From: JAFGAS01 sp963809875
Lineage (GTDB): Bacteria; Desulfobacterota; Zymogenia; Zymogenales; Zymogenaceae
NCBI GenBank assembly: GCA_963809875.1
Contig: CAWELC010000011.1
Coordinates: 19,189 to 83,188, forward strand
Direction: 5' to 3'
DNA: 64,000 bases
Part shown: one piece after another, positions 1 to 8,387 of the stretch
Layout: the number at the start of each line of letters is the position of its first letter
Numbering within the stretch: the first letter of the stretch is position 1
Notes under the pieces: generated by a model
The model's database searches: none
Seen by the model: only the letters and a program-made list of their open reading frames with translations
Told to the model about the DNA's origin: nothing
Translations under genes and position numbers: made by a program

Positions 1-2
1 TA

Positions 3-212
3 AGAGGGGAAGTTGACGGTCTTGTAGTAAGATCACCCCTCTCGGATATGGTGGGCAATTGGAGCGACTTCCTGGCCGAAGTAACCGATTACGGCAGGGA
101 GTTTCGGCGGAATGAAAACACCGGTAGACCTCTCGGGTCAAGGGAGTTTGTCGGCCGGCTGGAAAAGGAGCTCGAACGTCGGTTGCATAAGATGAAAACC
201 GGCCCAAAATAG
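3..212 (+). CDS. REP-associated tyrosine transposase, C-terminal fragment (cut by window edge)
   Basis: An open frame enters from the left edge and ends at TAG. It encodes the basic tail of an IS200-like Y1 transposase of the REP-associated (RAYT) type; the segment ENTGRPLGSREFVGRLEKEL is typical of the end of these proteins. The catalytic HUH and Tyr motifs lie outside the window. RAYTs are single-copy, host-maintained relatives of IS200/IS605 transposases that act on short palindromic repeats. The perfect inverted repeat 8 bases after the stop fits that role. The family call rests on the tail and the adjacent palindrome only. Confidence 0.72.
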   Translation, partial: RGEVDGLVVRSPLSDMVGNWSDFLAEVTDYGREFRRNENTGRPLGSREFVGRLEKELERRLHKMKTGPK

Positions 213-220
213 GAATTAAG

Positions 221-303
221 AATTAAGGGGACACCATACTTAATTACCACTTCTATTTGTCTAAACTGAAGGTTTACTAATTAAGTATGGTGTCCCCTTA
301 ATT
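221..303. repeat. Perfect 26-bp inverted repeat beside the RAYT gene
   Basis: The left arm (221-246) and right arm (278-303) are exact reverse complements over 26 bases, separated by a 31-base spacer. The core is ATTAAGGGGACACCATACTT. This layout matches a REP/BIME-type palindrome or the end structure recognised by the adjacent transposase. As RNA it would form a very stable hairpin and could also stop transcription from either side. Confidence 0.85.
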
Positions 304-321
304 CCCCATTGTACTTCTCTA

Positions 322-1302
322 TTAGACATAGGGCCGTCCGTTTTCCCCGTACACCCGGCATCCGGGAAACGTAAGGGCAAAGCCGAACCAGCGCGAGACG
401 AGCTGCATCGGCCGGGGGGTGAAGAGCTGGTTGCCTTTTTCGTCCCGCAGTACGCCGTCCCGAACCACCTCCCCGCCGGGTAGCACGATCTCGTCTCCCT
501 CCCGCCGGGCCGAGGCGTCCTCGATGAAGAGCGCCGCGGGGATGTTCGATCGTGGATCGAGGTAGACCAGGATCCGCCTTCCCCCAAACTCGTCGATGAT
601 GAGGCCGCCCTTGTCCTGGATGACCTTCTTCGGGTAGTAGACGGCCGCCGTGTCCGACCAGACGCCCAGCCCGATCTCCCACCGGGGCAGACGCCGGTCC
701 TCCTTTCCCATCGTCGATTTGGCAAGAGGGACCAGGAACCACCCCGCCCATCGGCGCATCCGGTCGAAGAAGCCGGACATAAGGCGCTCGAGGATGGATT
801 GCCTCCCGACGGCGATCCGCGCGTCCGGGTGGGACGCAAGCGCCGAGGACGCCGTCGTATGCAAAAGGGGCGATATCGAAAGGCGCTTTCCGGCGAGCTT
901 GCCGTGGACGCACTCGCCCGTCATATGGTCCCACCACGAGCCGGTCTCGCGGTCGCCGATCAGGACCATCCCGTTATAGGTCCCGGCCACCCGGAAAGAG
1001 AGCGGCCTGCCGTCGACTTCCGGGGTCATGACCACCCCGGTGTTGCAGGAGGGTCAGAAGAAGACCCCCCAGGCTTTGCCGGCGAGCTCTCCCTGGGCGA
1101 CGTGGTAGTAGGACATCTGGGAGGTGAGCAGGACGATCGCCCCGCCGCCCCGCTCGACCACGAGGACGGGGGTGTCGGCCCTGATTTCCCCGGTCTTCAG
1201 GACGTCGGAAAGCGGCCGGGTCTCGCGGACCCGAAAAGGCCGGATCAGGCCGCCGCCGGCGGTGATGACCCGCGTGGGGTCGAACGCCGCGGTCACGGTC
1301 AT
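322..1302 (-). CDS. DUF3179 domain protein, predicted selenoprotein (Sec at codon 83)
   Basis: Reading from ATG at 1302 (GGAGGA ribosome site 5 bases upstream), the frame meets TGA at 1056-1054 and continues without shift to TAA at 322, giving 326 residues with the TGA read through. The sequence around the TGA is GVFF-[TGA]-PSCNTG. In DUF3179 proteins the same place normally reads CPxCGT, so the TGA replaces the first Cys of a CxxC-type motif and makes UxxC. Family features continue on both sides: VDGRPLSF, then GTYNGMVLIGDRETGSWW and FWFA-like WFGFAL near the C-terminus. A SECIS-like hairpin follows the TGA. The function of DUF3179 is unknown; UxxC suggests thiol/selenol redox chemistry. The alternative, a nonsense mutation at exactly this residue with the hairpin arising by chance, seems unlikely. 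Confidence 0.85.
1006..1049 (-). promoter_or_regulatory. Bacterial SECIS-like element after the UGA of the DUF3179 gene
   Basis: In the mRNA, 13 bases after the UGA, a perfect 7-bp stem (CCGGGGU/ACCCCGG, 1034-1040 with 1020-1026) closes a 7-base loop GGUCAUG. A lower helix CCUGC/GCAGG (1045-1049 with 1006-1010) can extend it. Bacterial SECIS elements sit just downstream of the UGA and need a small apical loop with exposed G/U for SelB; both conditions are met. Confidence 0.7.
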
Positions 1303-1383
1303 GGGTCTCCTCCGTAATGTACGGTGCCCGAGCAGCACGGGCGCGTCCCGGGACCTTTCGTAGCGCGCCTTCGCGGGCGGGTC

Positions 1384-2274
1384 CTATCCCCCCGTCCTTT
1401 CGATGAACTCGAGTATGTGTCCGGCGATCTGTTCGCCTTTCTCTTCCTGGAGGAAGTGGCCCGCGTCGGCGATAGTGATTTCCGGCTGATCGGCGGCCGT
1501 CGGGATGAGTCTCCTGAAGAACGCGTCGGCGCCTTTCGATATCGGGTCCTTGTCCGAGAAGAGCACGAGGGCGGGCTTCTCCCAGTGGGCCAGCGCGTCG
1601 CGGGTCTTCTGATTATAGACGGCCACGGGGGAGTCGGGCGCGATGGGTACCATCAGCGGCCATGCCCGGGCGCCGGCCTTGAAGGTGCCGTCGGGGAACG
1701 GGGCGGTGTAACCCGCGATGACCCGGTCGGTCACTGCCTCGGGGTGAAAGAGCCCCATCTTGATGACGAGATCGATGGGCAGGTCGGGCGTGTTCTGAAC
1801 AAACTCCCGCCACCGCATAAAGGCCTCCGGGGGCTTCTTACCGGTAGGGAGCCCCGTGTTGAGAATCACCAGGCGCTTGACGAGGTGCGGGTTTTGCCCG
1901 GCAAACCACAGCCCGATCATCCCCCCCCAGTCGTGGACAACCAGGGTGATATTGGCCAGGCCGAGCTTCTGCACGAAACCCCAAAGCGTATCGGCATGTA
2001 ACTGAAAGGAATAGTCGGAGGGATCGGCCGGCTTGTCGGACCTGCCGAACCCGACGAAGTCGGGCGCGACCACCCGATGGGTGCGGGCCAGCGGCCCGAT
2101 CATTTTTCGATAGAGAAACGACCAGGTCGGCTCTCCGTGCAGCATGAGGACCGGCTCTCCCGACCCTTGGTCGACATAGTGGACGGTGAGCCCGCCAACC
2201 TCCACAAATCGGGGCGCGAAGGGAAAATCGGGGAGATCGTCAAACCTGCCTTCGGGAGTCCGTAGGATGTCCAT
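1384..2274 (-). CDS. Haloalkane dehalogenase-like alpha/beta hydrolase
   Basis: A 296-residue alpha/beta hydrolase resembling class I haloalkane dehalogenases (DhlA/DhmA type), which replace a carbon-bound halogen with hydroxyl through an aspartyl ester. HGEPTWS (46-52) forms the oxyanion region. The nucleophile Asp115 is in VVHDWGG, with Trp116 as a halide ligand. Asp243 is a candidate acid and His273 (AGHFLQEE) the catalytic base. ATG at 2274 follows AGGAGG by 5 bases. A promoter lies at 2315-2344. The gene is monocistronic and diverges from the fabG-like gene. The substrate cannot be told from sequence; a general hydrolase or epoxide hydrolase-like role is possible. Confidence 0.85.
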   Translation of the reverse strand: MDILRTPEGRFDDLPDFPFAPRFVEVGGLTVHYVDQGSGEPVLMLHGEPTWSFLYRKMIGPLARTHRVVAPDFVGFGRSDKPADPSDYSFQLHADTLWGFVQKLGLANITLVVHDWGGMIGLWFAGQNPHLVKRLVILNTGLPTGKKPPEAFMRWREFVQNTPDLPIDLVIKMGLFHPEAVTDRVIAGYTAPFPDGTFKAGARAWPLMVPIAPDSPVAVYNQKTRDALAHWEKPALVLFSDKDPISKGADAFFRRLIPTAADQPEITIADAGHFLQEEKGEQIAGHILEFIERTGG

Positions 2275-2314
2275 GGCGTCCTCCTGTAAATAGTCTCTGG
2301 AGGTCTCCTCACTA

Positions 2315-2344
2315 TTATTATCCCATCTTTCAGAGGTAAGTCAA
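2315..2344 (-). promoter_or_regulatory. Sigma-70 type promoter for the dehalogenase gene
   Basis: TTGACT (-35, 2339-2344) and TAATAA (-10, 2315-2320) on the minus strand, 18 bases apart; GATAAT with 16-base spacing is an overlapping choice. It lies about 40 bases upstream of the start codon. Confidence 0.55.
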
Positions 2345-2404
2345 AACCTTTCTCGGCCGTGATCGAGCGTGCCCCAGCGCGAACGCCGGCCCGGATATTT
2401 TTCC

Positions 2405-2433
2405 TTGACTTAACCGGTAAATTGAGCTAATTA
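2405..2433 (+). promoter_or_regulatory. Sigma-70 type promoter for the fabG/ACP/fabZ cluster
   Basis: TTGACT (2405-2410), a 17-base spacer and TAATTA (2428-2433), about 30 bases before the ATG at 2463. It is back to back with the dehalogenase promoter. Confidence 0.6.
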
Positions 2434-2462
2434 AATGCTTTAAAACTATTACGGATTTCTGG

Positions 2463-3212
2463 ATGGACTTTGACTTCGGCGGGCGGGCAGCCCTCGTCAC
2501 CGGCGGCTCCAAAGGGATCGGCGGGGCCGATTAGCCGCGCGCTGGCCGCCCGGGGCGCGTACGTCGTGGTAAACTATTCGAGTGACGACGACGCGGCCGA
2601 AAAGACCGTCTCGGACATCATCGGGATCGGGGGGAAGGCCGTTGCCGTCAAGGCGGACGTGGCCGATGCCTCTCAGGTCGAAGACATGTTCGGCAGAATC
2701 CGCAAAGACCCGGGGCGTCTGGATATCCTGGTGAACAACGCGGGGATCATCCGGGACAAGCTCCTTATGTTCATGGGGCCCGACGACTGGGACCGGGTGA
2801 TAGCCGTCAATCTCACGGGGGTCTTCAATACCTCAAAGTCGGCCTCACGGCTCATGATCGGACAGAAATACGGCAAGATCATCAACATCGTCTCGCCGTC
2901 GGCCATCGTCGGAAGGGCCGGCCAGACGAACTACGCCGCGGCAAAGGGGGGGGTCATCAGCTTCACCAAGTCGCTGGCCAGGGAGCTTGCGCGTTTCTCG
3001 ATATGGGTCAACGCCGTCTCGTCCCGGGATCATTCAGACCGAGATGCTGGAGGGCATTACCGACCAGATGAAGGAGTCGTTTCTCTCGGCGGTCCCGATG
3101 GGGCGTTTCGGCAACTCCTCAGGAGGTCACGGGCGCCGTCCTCTTTTTGGCGTCGGAACGATCAGCGTATATAAGCGGTCAGGTGATCTCGGTCGACGGC
3201 GGCCTGACCTGA
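2463..3212 (+). CDS. 3-oxoacyl-ACP reductase, FabG-like SDR (three frameshifts as given)
   Basis: An NADPH-dependent short-chain dehydrogenase of the FabG type, which reduces 3-oxoacyl-ACP. The cofactor motif is in VTGGSKGIG near residue 12; NNAG, the catalytic Ser (INIVSPS) and the YAAAK pair follow. The C-terminus is the typical ISGQVISVDGGLT. The frame breaks near 2525, 3020 and 3115; each is repaired by removing one base, giving about 249 residues. No strong ribosome site precedes ATG 2463, which lies close to the promoter. It begins a three-gene acyl-ACP cluster with an acyl carrier protein and a FabZ-like dehydratase. It may serve a dedicated lipid or polyketide-like pathway rather than bulk fatty acid synthesis. 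Confidence 0.85.
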
Positions 3213-3261
3213 CCCAAGACAGCACTTAAACATCCTTATTGCTTCGAACCAGGAGGACTAT

Positions 3262-3529
3262 TTGGAAGACAAGAAGGCGCTGGCCGAACGGCTCAAGAAG
3301 CTGATCATCGACAGCCTCGGACTGGAGGACGTAACTCCCGACGATATCAAGGACGACGATCCCGCTCTTCGGCAACGGACTGGGGCTGGATTCCATCGAC
3401 GCCCTGGAGCTGGTGGTGGCCCTCGAGAAGGAGTTCGGGATCGTCATAGCCGACGAAGAGGTGGGCAAGAAGATATTCGTCTCTATCAATACACTTACCG
3501 ATTTTGTGGCAAAGGAGCGCAAGACGTAA
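3262..3529 (+). CDS. Acyl carrier protein (one frameshift as given)
   Basis: A small acidic carrier protein of about 88 residues. The 4'-phosphopantetheine attachment Ser is in GLGLDSIDALELV. The chosen start is TTG at 3262, preceded by AGGAGG at 3251-3256; no ATG fits as well. A single extra base near 3365 breaks the frame between DDDP and LFGNG. The cluster order reductase, carrier, dehydratase suggests that intermediates are carried on this ACP. It ends about 100 bases before the dehydratase start. Confidence 0.85.
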
Positions 3530-3632
3530 GATAAGACATCGGGTCCCGACAGCCGTCGGCCAGGAGCCCGGCCCCCGGCCCCCGGCCGTCCGGCGCGGCC
3601 GATTGCCGTCGCCCGATGCCATTGGTTCCGCT

Positions 3633-4080
3633 ATGAGATTTTCCGTCAATGAAATCACCGCCGTCATCCCCCACCGGCCGCCGATCCTGCTGATCGACGA
3701 GATCCGGGAGGTCGAGTTCAAGAAACGGGGCGTGGGTGTGCGGCGGGTCACGATAGCCGATGACTTCGTGGGGTCCTACCTCCCCGGGGAGGGGCTGATG
3801 CCCCGAACCCTGTTGATCGAGGCATTGGCCCAGACGGCGGCCTTCGTGACGGCGGGGGGGAGGCTCGCGCCCGGCGCCGACCAGGGCGACTATCCAACGA
3901 TCGGCTATCTTGTCAGGGTGGCGGATTTCGTCTTTTCGGGGGACGTGAGGAAGGACGATACGATGCAGCTTGGCCGTTGACCTGGTCTCGTCTCTCGGCA
4001 GCATCTACAAGTTCGCCGGGGTTGTCCGGGTGGGAGAGAAGGAGATCTGCCGGGGTAATCTCACCTTTTCCGTATCCTAG
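3633..4080 (+). CDS. Beta-hydroxyacyl-ACP dehydratase, FabZ/FabA-like (one frameshift as given)
   Basis: A hot-dog fold dehydratase that removes water from 3-hydroxyacyl-ACP. IPHRPPILLIDE contains the FabZ catalytic His, and the helix LPGEGLMPRTLLIEALAQTA carries the region of the catalytic acid (Glu in LIEALAQ). Removing one G near 3972 joins DDTMQL to AVDLVSSLGSIYKFAG and restores the family C-terminus, ending at TAG 4078-4080 (about 148 residues). Length and motifs fit FabZ better than FabA. It is the last gene of its cluster, followed by a terminator. Confidence 0.8.
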
Positions 4081-4100
4081 CCGGTCAAAAATAGATATAA

Positions 4101-4129
4101 AAAGCCCTCTATCATGAGGGCTTTTTTTT
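4101..4129 (+). terminator. Intrinsic terminator after the fabZ-like gene
   Basis: Stem AAAGCCCTC/GAGGGCTTT (4101-4109 and 4116-4124) with a 6-base loop, running into a T tract to 4129. An A-rich stretch on the left allows it to work for the converging minus-strand gene too. Confidence 0.9.
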
Positions 4130-4163
4130 CATCCGCATTGCGTGTTGACAGCATCGGGTCCGC

Positions 4164-4838
4164 TCAGTCGTTTTCCAGCGATTCCCCGGGACCGAGCATG
4201 TGGAGCTCCGGGGCGAGCACGGCCCCGTTATAGATCAGCTTGGCCACGCCTCCGGTCTTTTCGACTATGAAGACGGCCGAAGTCCCGTCGTCCCACTTCG
4301 CACTGATACTCCTGCCGTCAAATGTATAGGTCCCCAGGACCGGCGGGTAGGTGACGACCCGGTCGCCGCCGCCCACGAACGTCGATTCGACGAACCTGGC
4401 GGTCATGTTGGGATAGAACGAAAAAATGATCCTCGGGTCCGTATAGTACGTCGGCCAGTCGCCGACGATATCGGAAAGCGTCGCGGAACCGCCCCCGGAG
4501 ACCGGCGGCGCGGTCGCCCGGTAGTCCCTCTCGGAGGGGATGGACGTACCGATATCGATCTTGACGTACTTTCCGAAGATGTAGCCGAAGACTCCCCGGT
4601 AGTTGATGTAGTACCAGTACCCGGTGAAACCGTCGATGGAGTCGGTGCTGTCGGTGTGGGCGAGGGCCTCTACCCGCATCCCCTTGTCGAGCGACCCGAT
4701 GACCGTGCCGCTCGAGTTCGGCCGGTCCCATATCCTCAACGAGTCGCCGGTGACGGTCGCGTTTTCGGAGGCAAAACTCGCCGCGGATGCGGCCGAGAGA
4801 AAGAGGAGGGCGGCCACGAGAAAGAGATATCTTTTCAT
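4164..4838 (-). CDS. Secreted SH3b-domain protein with lipocalin-like C-terminal half
   Basis: A 224-residue exported protein. ATG 4838 is preferred (AAGGTG upstream, signal peptide directly after). The signal peptide is the first 23 or so residues, a hydrophobic run ending ASAASFASE. Residues 25-95 form a bacterial SH3 domain (LRIWDRPNSSGTVIGSL, then WYYINYRGVFGYIFGKYV). The second half has alternating strands such as DPRIIFSFYPNM and GTYTFDGRSISAKW, resembling a lipocalin or single-barrel fold. It is probably periplasmic or lipid-associated. A second SH3b protein (9948-10629) in the same gene run has the same WYxxxYRGxxGxxFG signature. The ligand is unknown. Confidence 0.7.
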   Translation of the reverse strand: MKRYLFLVAALLFLSAASAASFASENATVTGDSLRIWDRPNSSGTVIGSLDKGMRVEALAHTDSTDSIDGFTGYWYYINYRGVFGYIFGKYVKIDIGTSIPSERDYRATAPPVSGGGSATLSDIVGDWPTYYTDPRIIFSFYPNMTARFVESTFVGGGDRVVTYPPVLGTYTFDGRSISAKWDDGTSAVFIVEKTGGVAKLIYNGAVLAPELHMLGPGESLEND

Positions 4839-4947
4839 AACGGCACCTTCATGATCAGTCAATTAAAAAAGTCTTCCCGCACACCGCCCGAAAAGTGGTC
4901 CGAGGCAGAGGGACGGGGCGGCCGACATAACGTCTCGTGGGGATAAT

Positions 4948-6054
4948 TTAATACAGGCCCCTCAGAATCTCAAGATATTTCTTAAAATTTTCAAGCGAAA
5001 CCTCCGGGGGTACGTTGTGGTCGAGCGACGGGATGAATCCGCCCCGGGGCAGCATCTCCGTGACCTTCGGCACCACCTCACGCTCAATGGCCGCCACGTC
5101 GGTGAAGAGGGCGCGCTTGTCCAGGCCGCCGAGGATGACCAGGCCGGGATAGCGTTCCCTGACCCGCCTGATGTCCATGCCCGCCTGCACCTCGAAGGGG
5201 AGCATCATGTTTATCCCGGTCTCCATGAACAGCGGGATCAAGAGCGACACGTCACCGTCCGAATCGACGGCAAAGACCCGGATGTCGGTATCACTTTTGA
5301 CCTCCTCGACGAGACGCCGGTAGTAGGGGGCCATGAATTCGGCAAAGGTCCGGGGCGAGATCATCGGGCCGTTCTTGTAGGACATGTCCTCAAAACAAAA
5401 GACCCAGTCGACGGGGACCTTCTCCCTGACCTTCCTGATCAGCGCCGTGTTCATGGCGAGCCACTGTCCGGCGATCGCGTGCAACAGAGCGGGGTCCCTC
5501 CTGGTCGCGATCGAGAGTCCCGTCAGCCCGAGGAGGAGCCGCAGCATACCGAAGAGCCCGCAGCAGTGGGCGCAGGTATAGGTCTCGTCTCCCCTGGCCC
5601 GGGCCATATCGATCATAATATCGAGGAACTGGGTGAATCGCTCCGGCGTGTCGGGGTCAAGACGCCACCTGAGATCCTCGAAGTCCTTCAGGTTTTTCAC
5701 GGGATGGTCGAGATACTGGGGGATGGTGGAGTGGCCGTCGGTCTTGACCCTCACGGTGTTGCCGCCGACGTCCCGCTTGATGAGATAGTCGGGGCCCTCT
5801 TCGATAGTCACTTCCTCAAAAGCGGGCCAGAACCCCGGCTCGTAGTCAGTATTGGCGGCGATGGGGAGCCACGAGAGCGAGTCGAAGCCGAAATGGTCCG
5901 GCGCGGTGAAGGTGGCGTCGATTACCGTCTCGGGCAGCCCCTCCTTGTGCCAGCGGGTCAGCGTCTCGTCCCAGAAGCCGAGGGCGTCAAAATAGATCGG
6001 CCGATCGATCTTCTCGAATCTGCATGTTGCGTGAAATCTCTCTCGAACGTTCAT
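4948..6054 (-). CDS. Uroporphyrinogen decarboxylase (URO-D) superfamily protein
   Basis: A 368-residue TIM-barrel protein of the URO-D/MtaA/CmuA superfamily. N-terminal NVRERFHATCRFEKIDRP and the C-terminal FIPSLDHNVPPEVS are typical of the branch containing methyltransferase-like and catabolic members rather than HemE. A Cys-rich segment CAHCC lies near residue 165. Anaerobes carry many such paralogs for corrinoid methyl transfer, but no corrinoid protein is adjacent. It lies 102 bases downstream of pyk in the same direction. The reaction is not assignable. Confidence 0.8.
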   Translation of the reverse strand: MNVRERFHATCRFEKIDRPIYFDALGFWDETLTRWHKEGLPETVIDATFTAPDHFGFDSLSWLPIAANTDYEPGFWPAFEEVTIEEGPDYLIKRDVGGNTVRVKTDGHSTIPQYLDHPVKNLKDFEDLRWRLDPDTPERFTQFLDIMIDMARARGDETYTCAHCCGLFGMLRLLLGLTGLSIATRRDPALLHAIAGQWLAMNTALIRKVREKVPVDWVFCFEDMSYKNGPMISPRTFAEFMAPYYRRLVEEVKSDTDIRVFAVDSDGDVSLLIPLFMETGINMMLPFEVQAGMDIRRVRERYPGLVILGGLDKRALFTDVAAIEREVVPKVTEMLPRGGFIPSLDHNVPPEVSLENFKKYLEILRGLY

Positions 6055-6156
6055 GTCGGTCCGTGCCTTGAGTCTTTAAACAAGAAAAAGGGTTCATCCC
6101 GGTGACCGTCACGATTGCCCGCGAGGTTTCCGGAAGGCCCTGGTCTCATAAACGGA

Positions 6157-7578
6157 CTAGATCACCTCGGCCTTGATGAGGTTGGTCGTCCCCGGCCTCC
6201 CGCCGGGCAGGCCCGCCGTGATCACCACGAGGTCCCCCGTCTTGACGAGTCCCGTTTTGACGGCCTCTTCCCGAGCCGCCCGGGTCATGTCCTCGACGTT
6301 TCCGGCAAAGGCCGCCTGCCGCGGGATGACCCCGAAGGTAAGGGTGAGCTGCCGCACCGTCTGGATGTCGGCCGAGAGCGCGATGATCGGCTGCCTTGGC
6401 TTATAGCGGGCCACCAGCCGGGGGGTCGTGCCCGACGACGTGGGGGTGATGATAGCGGCGGCCTTAAGGCGGTCGGCCGTGTGGTAGGCCGCGTGACACA
6501 CGGCCGGCGTGATGTTGTCTTCCCGGTACGTCTGGGTCTTGAGAGACCAGTGCTCGGGAAACGTGGCGACGGCCGCCGCCGCTATTCGCGCCATGACGGC
6601 CACGACCAGGGCCGGGTTCTTGCCCACCGCCGTCTCTTCCGAGAGCATGACGGCGTCCGTCCCGTCGATGACGGCGTTGGCGACGTCGGCGACCTCCGCG
6701 CGGGTGGGGCGCTGCTCCTGGACCATGCTCTCCAGCATCTGGGTGGCGGTGATGACCGGCTTACCCAGGGCGTTGGCAAGGTCGATGAGCCTCTTTTGAA
6801 CGAGCGGCACCTCCTCCAGCGGCGTCTCGACGCCCAGATCCCCTCGGGCGATCATCAGCCCGTCGGCCGCCTGCATGATCGCCTCGATGTCGGACACGGC
6901 TTCGGCCTTTTCTATCTTCGCGATAACGCGGGCCTTATTGCCCCGCGACGTGATGATCTCCTTGACCCGAACGACGTCCGCGGCCGATCGCACAAACGAG
7001 ACCGAGACCCAGTCGACACCCGCCGCAAGTCCGAAGTCGAGGTCCTGCTCGTCTTTTTCGGTCAGGGACGGGGCCGAGAGCCGGGTGTCGGGAAAGTTGA
7101 CGCCCTTTCTCGAGGTCACGACGCCCCCCTCCACAACGCGGGCGACGACGAAGCTCGCGGTGACTTCCTCAACCGCCAGCTCGATGGTGCCGTCGGCAAT
7201 GAATATCCGGTGCCCGCTTTTCACCTCCCGGGAAAGCGCGGGATAGGCGATGGGGATGGTTTTCGGCCCGGCGGATTTCCCCCCGTAGCTGTCGGACCCT
7301 GTCAGATGGACCGTTTCGCCCTCGACCAGATCAATCGTGTCGTCGCCGATATCACCCACCCGGATCTTGGGACCGGGCAGGTCCATGATGATCCCGATGG
7401 GGCGCTTCAGGATCGTCTCGACGTTTCTGATGCGCTCGATGACCTGTCGGTGCTCGTCCTGGGTGCCGTGGGAGAGGTTGAGGCGCGCACAATCCATCCC
7501 GGAGCGTGCCATCTGCTCGATCATCTCGGGAGACCGGGAGGCCGGCCCGATGGTACAGACAATCTTGGTCGGTCTCAT
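6157..7578 (-). CDS. pyk: Pyruvate kinase
   Basis: Catalyses phosphoenolpyruvate + ADP to pyruvate + ATP in the cytoplasm. The protein is 473 residues, normal for bacterial type II enzymes. The N-terminal TKIVCTIGP, DLPGPKIR (66-73), the active-site signature IAKIEKAEAV with Lys221, and ARGDLGVE (244-251) are intact; the C-terminal domain carries the SGTTPRLVARYKP allosteric-site region. ATG 7578 overlaps the lgt stop codon (ATGA), so translation is probably coupled. In-frame sequence upstream of this ATG lies inside lgt and was not used. Confidence 0.97.
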   Translation of the reverse strand: MRPTKIVCTIGPASRSPEMIEQMARSGMDCARLNLSHGTQDEHRQVIERIRNVETILKRPIGIIMDLPGPKIRVGDIGDDTIDLVEGETVHLTGSDSYGGKSAGPKTIPIAYPALSREVKSGHRIFIADGTIELAVEEVTASFVVARVVEGGVVTSRKGVNFPDTRLSAPSLTEKDEQDLDFGLAAGVDWVSVSFVRSAADVVRVKEIITSRGNKARVIAKIEKAEAVSDIEAIMQAADGLMIARGDLGVETPLEEVPLVQKRLIDLANALGKPVITATQMLESMVQEQRPTRAEVADVANAVIDGTDAVMLSEETAVGKNPALVVAVMARIAAAAVATFPEHWSLKTQTYREDNITPAVCHAAYHTADRLKAAAIITPTSSGTTPRLVARYKPRQPIIALSADIQTVRQLTLTFGVIPRQAAFAGNVEDMTRAAREEAVKTGLVKTGDLVVITAGLPGGRPGTTNLIKAEVI

Positions 7579-8387
7579 TTCTTTTGACCTTTTCGGGCAG
7601 GTTCCGGCTTTACCTTCCCGTGCAAGAGATAGGCGATCATGACGCCGCCCGCTACGATCATCGGGAACGACAGGAGCTGTCCCATGGTGAAGGGGCCGAA
7701 GATAAACCCGAGCTGGGCGTCCGGCTGCCGGAAAAACTCGCTGCCAAACCGGAACAACCCGTAGAAGAAAAAGAAAGACCAGAAGGGGACGCCGCGCCTG
7801 GCGCCGCGCACGTTCATGAGAAAGAGGATCAAAAACAGCAGGAGTCCTTCCGTGAGCGACTCGTAGAGCTGCGACGGGTGGCGGCAAACCGGGCCGCCTC
7901 CGGGGAAAATCATGCACCAGGGGACGTCGGTGGCCCTCCCGTAGAGCTCGCCGTTGATGAAGTTCCCGATGCGTCCGAGGCCGATCCCGAGAGGGGCGGC
8001 GGCCACGGCGATATCGGCCACGTCATAGAACGCCACCTTCTTCTTCCAGCAGTAATAGAGAGTGCCGATGAAGACCCCGATGAAACCCCCGTGGAACGAC
8101 ATCCCCCCCTCCCAGAGCGCAAATACTTTGAGAGGATGGAAGATGTAGTAGCCGGGGGCGTAGAAGAGGCAGTAGCCGAGCCTCCCCCCGATAATCACGC
8201 CCAGCATGGCGTAAAAGATGAAATCCCAGAGGTCATCCCCGACCAGCCTGACCTTCTTCTTTATAGCCAGGTACCTCATCACGAAGAAGGCGATGATAAA
8301 GCCGAGGAGATACATCATCCCGTACCAGCGGATCTGAAACTTCCAGACCGTGAATATGACGGGGTCAATATTCGGATAGGGTATCAC
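7575..8387 (-). CDS. lgt: Prolipoprotein diacylglyceryl transferase
   Basis: Inner-membrane enzyme that moves diacylglycerol from phosphatidylglycerol to the lipobox Cys of prolipoproteins. The Lgt signature GRIGNFINGE is at about 138-147 and the essential His in MSFHGG at about 99. Seven hydrophobic segments match the family. GTG 8387 is preferred because AGAGGAAGA lies just upstream; TTG at 8402 is the alternative. The 5' end overlaps the end of the acyl-CoA synthetase gene, and the 3' end overlaps pyk by 4 bases. Confidence 0.95.
   Translation of the reverse strand: MIPYPNIDPVIFTVWKFQIRWYGMMYLLGFIIAFFVMRYLAIKKKVRLVGDDLWDFIFYAMLGVIIGGRLGYCLFYAPGYYIFHPLKVFALWEGGMSFHGGFIGVFIGTLYYCWKKKVAFYDVADIAVAAAPLGIGLGRIGNFINGELYGRATDVPWCMIFPGGGPVCRHPSQLYESLTEGLLLFLILFLMNVRGARRGVPFWSFFFFYGLFRFGSEFFRQPDAQLGFIFGPFTMGQLLSFPMIVAGGVMIAYLLHGKVKPEPARKGQKK

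Noticed and set aside
3960..4080. TGA in the fabZ-like gene considered as another selenocysteine site
   Set aside because: The sequence after the TGA in the same frame is unrelated to FabZ, while a one-base shift restores the family C-terminus. It is a frameshift, not recoding.
6115..7587. A 490-codon plus-strand frame opposite pyk
   Set aside because: pyk on the other strand is unmistakable; this is a shadow frame.
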